Source of the DNA: Rhizobacter sp. OV335
Lineage (GTDB): Bacteria > Pseudomonadota > Gammaproteobacteria > Burkholderiales > Burkholderiaceae_C
Assembly: GCF_900142965.1 (NCBI RefSeq)
Contig: NZ_FRCQ01000006.1
Location: 124,001 to 188,000 of the forward strand
DNA: 64,000 nt
Direction of reading: 5' to 3'
The notes beneath the pieces were generated by a model, which was not told where the DNA came from, made no database searches, and saw only the letters and a program-made list of their open reading frames with translations. A program made the translations under genes and the position numbers. Positions 40,769 to 49,856 of the stretch are shown here, in pieces. The first letter of the stretch is position 1. The number at the start of each line of letters is the position of its first letter.

Positions 40769-41272
40769 CTATAGGCCCAGCGTTGTCGCAGGAAAGGCCT
40801 CGACGGAGCGTTGCAAAAGTGCATCAAGGTGTTCGCGCGTGCGCACCGCATCGCCCTCGTCGGTGGACCAGCTCGCGCGGTACTGCGCGCGGTTCAGCAG
40901 CTTCAGCGTGAGCAGGCCGGGTGCCAGCAGCACGGTCGGCATGTCGCGCTCGTCGTCGCTGTCGGGCGAGCGGCATTCGACGATGTGCGACCACTGCCGC
41001 CGCCAGGCCGCGAAGCGCGCATGGCGCCGCGACACCTCGTCGAAGTGCCCGCCCAGCATCGTCAGCTTGCGGTGCGCGAAGGCCCAGCGCGTCAGGTGAT
41101 CGAGCACCTCCAGTTCGCCGAGCGGCCAGTCGGCGAAGTCGGGATCGCTCAGCAGCAACTCGCGGCAACCCTGCTCGGCCGCGAGCGCGAAGCCCTCGCG
41201 CAGGGCGTGCAGGAATTCGCTGCGCGACGTGATGATGCGGTGTGCGCCGCTGCTCCCTTCCACCTCTTCCAT
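40769..41272 (-). CDS. Conserved-looking uncharacterised protein
   Basis: 167 residues, start chosen at the ATG 41272 with AAGGAG before it. The sequence has an alpha/beta character (SRSEFLHALREGFALAAEQG, ELLLSDPDFADWPL, RWAFAHRKLTMLGGHFDEV), with several Trp and Asp residues in the first half and a second strand-helix unit later. It lacks a signal peptide and membrane helices. I do not recognise the function. It follows the RoxA-like gene by 19 bp and is probably co-transcribed with it. Confidence 0.75.
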   Translation of the reverse strand: MEEVEGSSGAHRIITSRSEFLHALREGFALAAEQGCRELLLSDPDFADWPLGELEVLDHLTRWAFAHRKLTMLGGHFDEVSRRHARFAAWRRQWSHIVECRSPDSDDERDMPTVLLAPGLLTLKLLNRAQYRASWSTDEGDAVRTREHLDALLQRSVEAFPATTLGL

Positions 41273-41291
41273 CGTGTGCTCCTTGCGTGGC

Positions 41292-42464
41292 TCAGGTCTC
41301 GTGCACCGGGTGCACCCAGCCGGCATGCGCCCACTGCCCGAGCAGTTCGAAGGCATCGTCGCTCAGCCGCGCGACATCGGCAAGCGCCAGGCTGCGGCCG
41401 TCCGCCAGCAGGCGCATCAGGCGCGCATCGCGGCCTGCGGCTCGGAACGAATCGCCGTTGATGAAGACATGCCGATCGTCGTACATCATCCGCGTGCGGC
41501 GGTCCAGGCGCACCGCCTGCGGCGCCTCGAGCGGCTCGCCGGCGTCGAACCACACCGCCGGTTTCGGCTCGCTCAGCAGTTCGCCGAGCGCGCAGGTCAG
41601 CGCTGCCGGGTCGCGCAGCAGCCGCTGCACCGCATCGGCGGCGAACGCCTGCAGCCGCTGCGGCACGCGGCCGGGTGCGTCGGTGGCCGTTTGCGACGGA
41701 TCGCGGTACAGCGGGTCTTCGCCGTCCGGGTCGACCGCCTCGATCACGCGCTGCAGCACCTCGGTCGCGAGTTCGTCGCGGCCGGTGGCACGAAAGCCGA
41801 TCGAGCAGGTCATGCACTCGCCCTCGGCCACGCCGTCATGCCCCCAGCCGGGTGGCAGGTACAGCATGTCGCCGGGCTCGAGCAGCCACTCCTGCTCGGG
41901 CACGAAGCGGCTGAGGATCTTCAGCGGCACGTCCGGCTCGAGCGATGCATCGTCGACCGGCCCGATGCGCCAGCGCCGCCGGCCTTGCACCTGCAGCAGG
42001 AACACGTCGTAGGAATCGACGTGCGGCCCGACCCCGCCACCGTCGCTCGCCCACGAGACCATCAGGTCGTCGAGCCGCGCATCCGGCACGAAGCGGAACC
42101 ACGACAGCAGCTCGCGCGCGGCATCGAGGTGCAGGTCCAGCCCCTGCACCAGCAGGGTCCAGCCGCGGCGCGACACCGCCGGCAGCGAACGCCGCAGCAG
42201 CGGGCCGCGCTTCATCGACCAGCCGCGGCTGCCGCGCAGGATCAGCCTCGATTCGACGTCCTCGCGCGACGCCAGCTCGAACAGCTGCGCGCGCGGCGCG
42301 ATCGGCACGATGCCGGGCACCGCCTGTCGGATCAGCAGCGGCTTCTTCTGCCAGTGGCGGCGCATGAAGGCGGCGGGCGACAGGCCGCCGAGCAGCGTGT
42401 CGGGGCGGGGGGCGTCACCGGGCGTAGAGCCGGACGCAGAGGGGTGGGAGATCGGTGCGGGCAT
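41292..42464 (-). CDS. roxA: JmjC-type 2-oxoglutarate oxygenase, ribosomal protein L16 arginine hydroxylase-like
   Basis: 390 residues from the ATG at 42464; an ATG at 42494 is an alternative. The JmjC fold spans about 100-240 with iron ligands H148 and D150 (GPHVDSYDVF) and H209 (LPPGWGHDG). A C-terminal helical and winged-helix part follows, ending in AHAGWVHPVHET. The N-terminal LSPAAFMRRHWQKKPLLIRQ is typical of the RoxA/YcfD group that hydroxylates an arginine of ribosomal protein L16. It is divergent from the SlyD-like gene with almost no spacer. Confidence 0.87.
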   Translation of the reverse strand: MPAPISHPSASGSTPGDAPRPDTLLGGLSPAAFMRRHWQKKPLLIRQAVPGIVPIAPRAQLFELASREDVESRLILRGSRGWSMKRGPLLRRSLPAVSRRGWTLLVQGLDLHLDAARELLSWFRFVPDARLDDLMVSWASDGGGVGPHVDSYDVFLLQVQGRRRWRIGPVDDASLEPDVPLKILSRFVPEQEWLLEPGDMLYLPPGWGHDGVAEGECMTCSIGFRATGRDELATEVLQRVIEAVDPDGEDPLYRDPSQTATDAPGRVPQRLQAFAADAVQRLLRDPAALTCALGELLSEPKPAVWFDAGEPLEAPQAVRLDRRTRMMYDDRHVFINGDSFRAAGRDARLMRLLADGRSLALADVARLSDDAFELLGQWAHAGWVHPVHET

Positions 42465-42501
42465 CGCCGGATTGTGCGATGACTGTGCGATCATTCCGCC
42501 G

Positions 42502-43023
42502 ATGCTCATCACCAATCCCTGCGTCGTCGCCCTCACGTGGCGGCTGGAAGACGCCCAAGGCCAGCTGATCGACGAACTGGATGCGCCAGTCGAGTTCTTC
42601 GTCGGTGGCGACGACCTGCTCGCGAAGGTCGAAGAAGCGCTGATCGGCCAGGAGGCCGGCTACGAAACCAAGCTGCACCTCGAGCCCGACCAGGCCTTCG
42701 GCGACTACCAACCCGACCTGGTCTTCTTCGAAGAGCGCTCGATCTTCCCGGAGCAGGTCGACGTCGGCATGCAGTTCGACGGTCCGCCCGAAGGCGCCGT
42801 CACCGAAGGCCTGCAGCCCGACGCGGTCTACACCGTGACCGAGGTCTACCCGACCCACGTGGTGCTCGACGGCAACCACCCGTTGGCCGGCATCGCGCTG
42901 CGGCTCGACCTGAAGGTGCGCGACGTGCGCGAGGCCACCGAAGATGAGATCGACGCCGGCACCGTCGGCTCGCCGGCCGTGAGCATCATGACGACGGCGC
43001 CGTCGAATTCACAGCTGCACTGA
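42502..43023 (+). CDS. FKBP-type peptidyl-prolyl isomerase, SlyD-like
   Basis: 173 residues. It has the FKBP half-barrel (ALTWRLEDAQGQLIDEL, FFVGGDDLLAKVEEALIGQE) interrupted by the flap insertion domain (about 70-130) seen in SlyD, which binds unfolded chains. The acidic DYQPDLVFFEERSIFPEQV region is characteristic. The His-rich metal tail of E. coli SlyD is absent. It assists prolyl isomerisation in the cytoplasm. The 3' end overlaps the convergent RND pump gene by 15 bp. Confidence 0.9.
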   Translation: MLITNPCVVALTWRLEDAQGQLIDELDAPVEFFVGGDDLLAKVEEALIGQEAGYETKLHLEPDQAFGDYQPDLVFFEERSIFPEQVDVGMQFDGPPEGAVTEGLQPDAVYTVTEVYPTHVVLDGNHPLAGIALRLDLKVRDVREATEDEIDAGTVGSPAVSIMTTAPSNSQLH

Positions 43024-46000
43024 GCCCTCGGGGGCCGTGACCGGCCCCTTGCCGCTGAAGCGGTCGAGGTACAGGTAGATCACCGGCGTGATGTAGAGCG
43101 TGATCGCCTGCGAGAACACCAGCCCGCCGACCACCGCCAGCCCGAGCGGCTGGCGCAGCTCGGCACCCGCGCCCAGCCCCATCGCGATCGGCAGCGCCCC
43201 CATCAGCGCCGCCAGCGTCGTCATCATGATCGGGCGGAAGCGCAGCACGCAGGCCTCGCGGATCGCCTGCTCCGGCGCCATGCCCTGCGAGCGCTGCTGG
43301 TCGAGCGCGAAGTCGATCATCATGATCGCGTTCTTCTTGACGATGCCGATCAGCAGCAGGATGCCGATGGTCGCGATCAGCGTCAGGTCCATGTTGAAGA
43401 GCTTCAGCGTCAGCAGCGCACCGACCGCCGCCGACGGCAGCCCGGCCAGGATCGTCAGCGGGTGGATGTAGCTCTCGTACAGCACGCCCAGCAGCACGTA
43501 GATGACCAGCAGCGCGCCGACGATCAGGATCGCCTGGCTGCCCTGCGAACTCTTGAACACCGCCGCATCGCCGCCATAGCTGGTGATGATCGACTCCGGC
43601 AGCTCGATCTCCGCGCGGTAGTGCTCGATCTTGCCGGTGGCATCGCCGAGCGCGGCCCCGGGCGCGAGGTTGAACGACACCGTCACCGCCTGCAGCTGGC
43701 CGACGTGGTTGATCGAGGTCGGCCCGACGGTGCGCGCGACGGTCGTGAAGCTCGACATCGGCACCAGCGTGCCGTTGGACGAGCGCACGTAGATGTTGTT
43801 GAACGCGCTCTCGTCCTGCTTGGCGCCGGGCGCCACCTCCATGATCACCTGGTAGCTGTCGACGCTGGTGTAGATGGTCGACACCTGCCGCTCGCCGAAC
43901 GCGCTGAACAGCGCCGAGCGCAGCGCGTCGATCGACACGCCGAGCACGTTGGCGCGGTCGCGGTCGATGTTCAGCGAGGCCTGCAGCCCGCGCAGCTGCG
44001 AATCGCTGGTCACGTCGCGGAACAGCGGATCGGCACGCAGCTTGGCTTGCAGCTTCTGCGCCCAGTCGCTGAGCTCGTCGGCCTTGACGCTCTGCAGGAT
44101 GTATTGGTACTGCGCCTTGCTCTGGCGGCCGCCGAGCTGCAGGTTCTGGATCGGGCGCATGAAGACGGTGATGCCGGCCACGTCGCGCAGCTTGCGGCGC
44201 AGGCCTTCGACCACCTTGGTCATGTCGTCGCGCTGCGCATGCGGCTTCAGCGCCACGAACATGCGGCCGGTGTTCTGCGCGCCGCCGCCGCCGTTGAACG
44301 AGCTGACGGCCTGCACGTTCGGGTCGTCGCGGATGATGGCCGCGACGCGGTCCTGCAGCCGCACCATCTCCGGGAACGAGGTGTCTTCCGAGGCCTCGGT
44401 CTGCACGCTGAGCTGTCCGATGTCTTCCTGCGGGAAGAAGCCCTTCGAGATGCTCGCGAACAGCCAGCCGGTCGCGAGGAAGGTGACCGCCGCGACCATC
44501 ACGACGGCCACGCGGTGGCGCAACGCCACGTCGAGCGTGCGCGAGTAGGCGCCGAGCAGCAGGTCGAAGCCGCGCTCGAACGAGCGCACCAGCGCGCCCG
44601 GCTGCTTCTTGTGCGCATCGTCGGTCAGGAAGCGGCTGGCCAGCATCGGCACCAGCGTCAGCGAGACGAAGGCCGACGCGATGATGGCCAGCGACACGAT
44701 CACCGCGAACTCGTGGAACAAGAGGCCGATCACGCCCGGCATGAAGAAGATCGGGATGAACACGGCGATCAGCGAGGTCGAGATCGAGATGATCGTGAAG
44801 CCCACTTCGCGCGAGCCGCGCAGCGCAGCGCCGAACGGCGCCTCGCCGTGCTCGACGTGCCGCATGATGTTCTCGAGCATCACGATCGCGTCGTCGACGA
44901 CCAGCCCGACCGCCAGCGTCAGCCCGAGCAGCGAGATGTTGTCGAGCGTGTAGCCGAAGCCCCACAGCAGCGCGATCGCGCCGACCAGCGAGACCGGCAG
45001 CGACAGCGTCGGGATCGCGGTCGCGACGAAGCGGCGCAGGAACAGGAAGATCACCAGCACCACCAGCACGATGGTGCCGAGCATCGTCAGCGTCACGTCG
45101 TGCAGCGATTCGCGCACCGACACCGAGCGGTCGTTGACCAGGTTCATGCGCACCGACTGCGGCAGCTGCGCCTGGAAGCCCGGCAGCGCGGCGCGCACCG
45201 CGTCGACCACCTTGACGGTGTTGGCATCGGGCTGGCGCAGGATGGCGAGCGTGATCGACGGCTCGCCGTTGTAGCTCGCGAAGGTCTTGACCGTCTCGTA
45301 GCTGTCCTCGACCGAGGCGACCTCCTTCAGCCGCACCGGGTTGCCGTTGCGGTTGCTGACGATCAGCTCACCGAACTCGGCGGCATTGCGCAGTTGGCGG
45401 TTCGCCTGCAGCGTCAGCGTCTGCTTCGGGCCTTCGAGCGTGCCGACCGGCGTGTTGGCGTTGGCCGCACCGAGCGCGGCGTTCAGCTCGTCGAGGCTGA
45501 TGTTGCGCGCGGCCAGCGCATCGGGCTGCACCCGCACCCGCACCGCATAGCGCTTCTGGCCGAAGATGTTGACCTGCGCGACGCCGGCCAGCGTCGACAG
45601 CGACGGCGAGATCAGGTGCTCGGCGAAATCGTTCAGGTCCGACAGGTTCAGCGACGGCGAGGTCAGCGCGATCAGCAGCACCGGCGCATCGGCCGGGTTG
45701 ACCTTGCGGTACGACGGCGGGCTGGTCATGTCCTGCGGCAGCTGGCGCTGCGCGCGCAGCAAGGCGGCCTGCACGTCGACCGCGGCGGCGTCGATGTCGC
45801 GGCCCTCGTCGAACTCCAGCGTCACGGTGGTGCTGCCCAGCGTGTTCGCCGAGCTGATCACGCTGAGGCCGGGGATGGTCTGGAACTGCTTCTCGAGCTG
45901 CAGCGCGACCGAGGTGGCCATGGTCTCGGGGCTCGCGCCCGGCAGTGCCGCCGACACATTGATCACCGGCGTGTTGTAGCTCGGCAGCGCGGCCACCGGG

Positions 46001-46095
46001 ATGCGCGTGTACGCGATCACGCCGGCCACGACGATGGCCGCGTTCAGCAGCACCGTCATCACCGGACGGCGGATGAACAGCTCGGACAGGTTCAT
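43009..46095 (-). CDS. RND multidrug efflux permease (AcrB/MexF-like)
   Basis: 1028 residues, family-standard. It has twelve membrane helices with two large periplasmic loops. Helix 4 carries the proton-relay Asp pair in GLVVDDAIVMLEN, and helix 10 has the Lys in IGIVKKNAIMMID. The loop sequence (LPSYNTPVINVSAALPGASP) is closer to the MdtB/MdtC-like and heavy-metal-free HAE1 group than to AcrB itself. It exports hydrophobic compounds using the proton gradient. Its start overlaps the adaptor stop (ATGA). No outer-membrane factor gene is in this cluster. Confidence 0.93.
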   Translation of the reverse strand: MNLSELFIRRPVMTVLLNAAIVVAGVIAYTRIPVAALPSYNTPVINVSAALPGASPETMATSVALQLEKQFQTIPGLSVISSANTLGSTTVTLEFDEGRDIDAAAVDVQAALLRAQRQLPQDMTSPPSYRKVNPADAPVLLIALTSPSLNLSDLNDFAEHLISPSLSTLAGVAQVNIFGQKRYAVRVRVQPDALAARNISLDELNAALGAANANTPVGTLEGPKQTLTLQANRQLRNAAEFGELIVSNRNGNPVRLKEVASVEDSYETVKTFASYNGEPSITLAILRQPDANTVKVVDAVRAALPGFQAQLPQSVRMNLVNDRSVSVRESLHDVTLTMLGTIVLVVLVIFLFLRRFVATAIPTLSLPVSLVGAIALLWGFGYTLDNISLLGLTLAVGLVVDDAIVMLENIMRHVEHGEAPFGAALRGSREVGFTIISISTSLIAVFIPIFFMPGVIGLLFHEFAVIVSLAIIASAFVSLTLVPMLASRFLTDDAHKKQPGALVRSFERGFDLLLGAYSRTLDVALRHRVAVVMVAAVTFLATGWLFASISKGFFPQEDIGQLSVQTEASEDTSFPEMVRLQDRVAAIIRDDPNVQAVSSFNGGGGAQNTGRMFVALKPHAQRDDMTKVVEGLRRKLRDVAGITVFMRPIQNLQLGGRQSKAQYQYILQSVKADELSDWAQKLQAKLRADPLFRDVTSDSQLRGLQASLNIDRDRANVLGVSIDALRSALFSAFGERQVSTIYTSVDSYQVIMEVAPGAKQDESAFNNIYVRSSNGTLVPMSSFTTVARTVGPTSINHVGQLQAVTVSFNLAPGAALGDATGKIEHYRAEIELPESIITSYGGDAAVFKSSQGSQAILIVGALLVIYVLLGVLYESYIHPLTILAGLPSAAVGALLTLKLFNMDLTLIATIGILLLIGIVKKNAIMMIDFALDQQRSQGMAPEQAIREACVLRFRPIMMTTLAALMGALPIAMGLGAGAELRQPLGLAVVGGLVFSQAITLYITPVIYLYLDRFSGKGPVTAPEGSVQL

Positions 46096-47297
46096 GGTGT
46101 CACCCCCGATGTGGCGGATGCCGATGCGGACGCGGTTGCCGATGTCCCACCCTTGCCCTTGCCGCCGGCCCCGCTGGCGGCGCGCTCGACCACCGGCGCG
46201 CCCGGGCGCAGGTTCTGCCGGCCATCGACCACGATGCGCTCGCCGGGCTGCACGCCGGTGACGACCGCGTCGGTGCCGGCCGCCTGCACCACGACGATCG
46301 GCCGGGCGACGGCCTTGCCGCCGTCGTCGACCGTGTAGACGATGTTGCCGCGCGGGCCCTGGATCAGCGAGGCCTGCGGCACGACGGTCGCGCCCTTCAG
46401 CGTCTCGACCACCAGGCGCACGCTGACGAACGCGCCGGGCCACAGCGTCTGCTGCCTGTTGTCGAACACCGCCTTCACCTTGACGGTGCCGGACGACGCG
46501 TCGATGTTGTTGTCGACGAACTGCAGCTTGCCGGTCAGCGTGCCGCGGCCTTCGGGCAGCACGGCCGTGACCACGCCACGGCCCGATTGCAGGTTGCGCA
46601 GCGCCTCGCCGAGGTTGCGCTGCGGCAGGTTGAAGCCGACCGCGATCGGGTCGATCTGCGTCAGCGTGACCAGCGTGCTGGTGGCCGGCTGCACCGAGCT
46701 GCCGGGGAACACGTTGATCGCGCCGGCGCGGCCGGCCCCGGGCGCGACGATGCGGTTGTAGCCGAGCGCCACCTTGGCGGCGGCCAGCGCGGCGCGGTCG
46801 GACGACACCACCGCCTGCGAGCCTTCGACCAGCGTCTGGCTGCTGTCGACCGCGCTCTGCGAGACGAAGTTCTGCGCCAGCAGGTCCTTGCTGCGGGTGA
46901 GCTGGCGCTGCGCGTCGGCCAGCGAGGCCAGGTCCTTCTCGAGCTGGGCCTGCGCCTTCGCGACGTTGACCTCGTCGGTGCGCGCATCGAGCGTGAACAG
47001 CAGCTCGCCGGCCTTCACGAACTGGCCTTCCTTGATGTGCACCTGGGTGATGGTGCTGGCGACCTGCGGGCGGATGTCGACGCTGTTCAGCGCGGTGACG
47101 GCGCCGGTGGCTTCGAGCGTCACGTCGTAGTCGCGCTGCTGGGCCCGCACGGTGCTGACGCTGACCGCCGCGCCCGAGGCCGCCGACGCCGGGCCCGCCG
47201 CACCGCCCTCGCCCTTGCCGCGCGATGCCAGGCCGTAGCCGACCCCTGCCACCACGACCACTGCGGCGATCACCCAACCCACCAAGCTCTTGTTCAT
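46092..47297 (-). CDS. RND efflux periplasmic adaptor
   Basis: 401 residues. An uncleaved N-terminal helix (about 5-25) anchors the protein. The lipoyl/hairpin domains occupy about 60-205 (GAVTALNSVDIRPQVASTIT, KAQAQLEKDLASLADAQRQL) and beta-barrel and membrane-proximal domains follow to about 370. The tail is Gly/Ser/Ala-rich and disordered. It links the permease to an outer-membrane channel. The gene is translationally coupled to the permease and follows the MFS gene by 18 bp. Confidence 0.92.
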   Translation of the reverse strand: MNKSLVGWVIAAVVVVAGVGYGLASRGKGEGGAAGPASAASGAAVSVSTVRAQQRDYDVTLEATGAVTALNSVDIRPQVASTITQVHIKEGQFVKAGELLFTLDARTDEVNVAKAQAQLEKDLASLADAQRQLTRSKDLLAQNFVSQSAVDSSQTLVEGSQAVVSSDRAALAAAKVALGYNRIVAPGAGRAGAINVFPGSSVQPATSTLVTLTQIDPIAVGFNLPQRNLGEALRNLQSGRGVVTAVLPEGRGTLTGKLQFVDNNIDASSGTVKVKAVFDNRQQTLWPGAFVSVRLVVETLKGATVVPQASLIQGPRGNIVYTVDDGGKAVARPIVVVQAAGTDAVVTGVQPGERIVVDGRQNLRPGAPVVERAASGAGGKGKGGTSATASASASATSGVTP

Positions 47298-47315
47298 GAA
47301 CTGCCCGTCGTCAAG

Positions 47316-48806
47316 TCATTCGGAAAAGTCGGCCCGGCCCTCGGCCCCGGGATGGAAGCGCAGCGCCGGCACCCGGCTGGCGGCCCAGGCGGCCAGCACG
47401 CACACGGCGGCGGCACAGCCGAAGGCGACCTCGAACGCGACGCGCAGGTCTTGCTGCGCATGCGGATCCTGGGCCGCGTGCAGCGCATCGCTGCTCCCGA
47501 TCAACCCGAAGATCAGCGCGCCGAACGCACTCGCGCCGATCGAGGAACCCAGCGTGCGCGCCAACGACATGGTGGCCGCCGCGGCACCCAGCCGTGCGGG
47601 GCCGGAGGCCGTCTGCGTCACGATCTGCATCACCGACATCACGCTGCCCAGGCCCAGCCCGGTGGTGAATCCGAGGCCGATCAGGGTGCGCTTGTCGGGC
47701 GGCAGCAGCGCCATGCCGAGCAGGCCGGCGGCGGCCAGCAGCAACCCGCCCATCGGGATCGCCGTCGGGCGGCCGGTCCAGACGATCAGCCGCGACGTGA
47801 GGGTCGCGCCGCCGACGATGCCGGCCGTCAGCGGCAGCAGCAGCAGGCCGGATTCGGCGGCATCGGCGTGCAGCGACAGCTGCAGGTAGATCGGCAGGTA
47901 GAACACCATCGCGAACATCGCCGACGCGAACCCGACGACCGTCAGCACCGCGTAGCGCACCGGCGGCAACCGCATCAGCTCGATCGGCAGGAAGGGCCGC
48001 GCGGCCAGGCGTTCGACGCGCAGCAGCACGGCCCACAGCGCGACGATGGCCGCCAGCATCGCCGCGCTGGCGGCCGACACCCATTCGAAGCGGTGCCCGG
48101 CCGACGACAGCCAGAACAGGCTCAGCCCCATCGCCAGCGCGAACAGCAACATGCCCTGCACGTCGGGCGGGCCCTTGCGCTCGTGCGGCACGTCGTCGGC
48201 GCGCAGCGCATGCAGCCGCCACAGCGCCAGCGCGCACAGCGGCAGGTTGACCAGGAACAGCCAGCGCCAGCTGGCGTGGTGCACCACCAGCCCGCCGATC
48301 ACCGGCCCGCCGACGCTGGCCAGCGTGAAGACGATCGCGAAATAGCCCTGGCTGCGCGCGCGCCGCTGCGGCGAGACGACCTCGCCGATCAGCGCCTGCG
48401 ACAGCGTCATCAGCCCGCCGCCGCCCAGCCCCTGCAGCGTGCGCGCGGCGACCAGCCACCACAGGCCGGTCGCCAGGCCGCAGCCCAGCGAGCCGAGCGC
48501 GAACACCAGCGTGGCCAGCGACAGCAGCTTGCGCCGCCCGAACTGGTCGCCCAGCTGGCCGTACAAGGGCACGACGATCACCGACGCGAGCAGGTAGGAG
48601 ACGGCCAGCCAGGAGGTGTCGCGCAGCCCGCCGAATTCGCGGCTGATCACCGGCGTGGCGGTGGCGAGCAGGGTCTGGTCGACGGCCGCGAGGAACATCG
48701 GCAGCATCACCGCGCCGAACAGGCGGCGGAAGCGGCGGCGCCCCTCGGCGATCCGTTCGGTGGCGACCTGATCGGTGGCTGCCGTGGGCGATGCGGTGTC
48801 AGTCAT
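47316..48806 (-). CDS. MFS drug transporter, DHA2 (EmrB/QacA) family
   Basis: 496 residues with fourteen predicted helices, as expected for DHA2. Motif A-like GQLGDQFGRRKLL follows helix 2, and TLQGLGGGGLMTLSQALIGE marks helices 4-5. Substrates in the family are hydrophobic drugs. The start overlaps the end of the MarR gene by 8 bp, so it is regulated together with that gene and with the RND pump downstream. Confidence 0.92.
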   Translation of the reverse strand: MTDTASPTAATDQVATERIAEGRRRFRRLFGAVMLPMFLAAVDQTLLATATPVISREFGGLRDTSWLAVSYLLASVIVVPLYGQLGDQFGRRKLLSLATLVFALGSLGCGLATGLWWLVAARTLQGLGGGGLMTLSQALIGEVVSPQRRARSQGYFAIVFTLASVGGPVIGGLVVHHASWRWLFLVNLPLCALALWRLHALRADDVPHERKGPPDVQGMLLFALAMGLSLFWLSSAGHRFEWVSAASAAMLAAIVALWAVLLRVERLAARPFLPIELMRLPPVRYAVLTVVGFASAMFAMVFYLPIYLQLSLHADAAESGLLLLPLTAGIVGGATLTSRLIVWTGRPTAIPMGGLLLAAAGLLGMALLPPDKRTLIGLGFTTGLGLGSVMSVMQIVTQTASGPARLGAAAATMSLARTLGSSIGASAFGALIFGLIGSSDALHAAQDPHAQQDLRVAFEVAFGCAAAVCVLAAWAASRVPALRFHPGAEGRADFSE

Positions 48807-49281
48807 GGACGAACCTGGCCTTGAGGATGGCCAGACCCTGCATCACGACCGCCAGTTCCGCCGGCGTGGCGCCGGACAAGGTCTTCGCGAGGTCGGTGCG
48901 GGCGCCGCGGCGGATGCCGTCCAGCAGCGACTTGCCTTCGGCGCTCAGCCGCAGCTCGGTGCGACGGCGGTCGGCCTGCGCGATGGCGGGCGAGACGTAG
49001 TTGGCGCGCACCAGCCGGTCGACCATCGACGACGCGGTGGCCAACGTGACGCCGAGGAAGCCGGCAACGTCGCTGATCGAGCAGGCGGCGTGCCGGCCGA
49101 TGAAGCCCAGGCAGCGGAATTGCGGCACCGACAGGCCGACATCCAGGTTGCCACGCATGCCCATGCGGATGGCGTTCATCACGTCGGGCACGACGCTCAG
49201 CACCTCGGCGGCGACGCGGCTGGCGTCGGGCGCGGGGCTGGTCGGTTCGGGCTTGGCTGGAGGTCTGGCAAGAGAGGCCAC
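48799..49281 (-). CDS. MarR-family transcriptional regulator
   Basis: 160 residues. The winged helix-turn-helix lies at about 58-120 (QFRCLGFIGRHAACSISDVA, TLATASSMVDRLVRANYV, DRRRTELRLSAEGKSLLDGI), flanked by dimerisation helices. MarR proteins repress efflux genes until a phenolic or hydrophobic ligand binds. It is the first gene of the operon with the MFS and RND pump genes, so it probably represses all of them. A candidate operator lies about 30 bp upstream. Confidence 0.92.
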   Translation of the reverse strand: MASLARPPAKPEPTSPAPDASRVAAEVLSVVPDVMNAIRMGMRGNLDVGLSVPQFRCLGFIGRHAACSISDVAGFLGVTLATASSMVDRLVRANYVSPAIAQADRRRTELRLSAEGKSLLDGIRRGARTDLAKTLSGATPAELAVVMQGLAILKARFVHD

Positions 49282-49313
49282 GGCGGGGCGCTGCCTTCGC
49301 AGGACTGGATGAG

Positions 49314-49334
49314 ATGCTTAGCCTATCAAAGCAT
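49314..49334. promoter_or_regulatory. Candidate MarR operator
   Basis: Inverted repeat ATGCTT-N9-AAGCAT in an AT-rich pocket 33 bp upstream of the MarR gene start. Half-site spacing suits a MarR dimer. The arms are only 6 bp, so chance is possible. Confidence 0.45.
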
Positions 49335-49406
49335 TTCGACGAGTTTATTGCGGGTCGGTAAACCAACCGCCAGCCGCCGCGAGGATTTCACGGCGTCGGC
49401 AAGAAA

Positions 49407-49856
49407 TCAGTGCTTGCCGGTCGAGCCGAAGCCCCCTGCCCCGCGGTCGGAGGTGCCGAATTCGTCCACCACCCGGAAGCTCGCCTGCACCACCGGCACG
49501 ATCACCAGCTGCGCGATGCGCTCCATCGGCGCGATCGTGAAGGCCGCCTGGCCGCGGTTCCAGCAGCTCACCATCAGCTGGCCCTGGTAGTCGGAATCGA
49601 TCAGCCCGACCAGGTTGCCGAGCACGATGCCGTGCTTGTGGCCCAGCCCGGAGCGCGGCAGGATGATCGCCGCCAGCCCCGGATCGGCGACGTGGATCGC
49701 GAGGCCGGTCGGGATCAGCTGCGTCTGGCCGGGCTCGAGCACCAGCGGCGCGTCGAGGCAGGCGCGCAGGTCGAGGCCGGCGCTGCCGGGGGTCGCGTAC
49801 GCGGGCAGTTGCTCGGCCATGCGCGGGTCGAGCACCTTCAGGTCGATCGGGGTCAT
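49407..49856 (-). CDS. dut: dUTP diphosphatase
   Basis: 149 residues with the five conserved trimeric dUTPase motifs: [47 protein letters not shown] and [12 protein letters not shown] at the flexible C-terminus. It hydrolyses dUTP to dUMP and pyrophosphate, keeping uracil out of DNA and feeding dTMP synthesis. The ATG overlaps the coaBC stop (ATGA). The coaBC-dut order is widespread in proteobacteria. Confidence 0.97.
   Translation of the reverse strand: MTPIDLKVLDPRMAEQLPAYATPGSAGLDLRACLDAPLVLEPGQTQLIPTGLAIHVADPGLAAIILPRSGLGHKHGIVLGNLVGLIDSDYQGQLMVSCWNRGQAAFTIAPMERIAQLVIVPVVQASFRVVDEFGTSDRGAGGFGSTGKH

Noticed and set aside
43462..46338. A 958-codon plus-strand frame opposite the RND permease
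   Set aside because: Low-complexity Arg/His/Gln/Asp sequence, typical of an antisense frame in GC-rich DNA.
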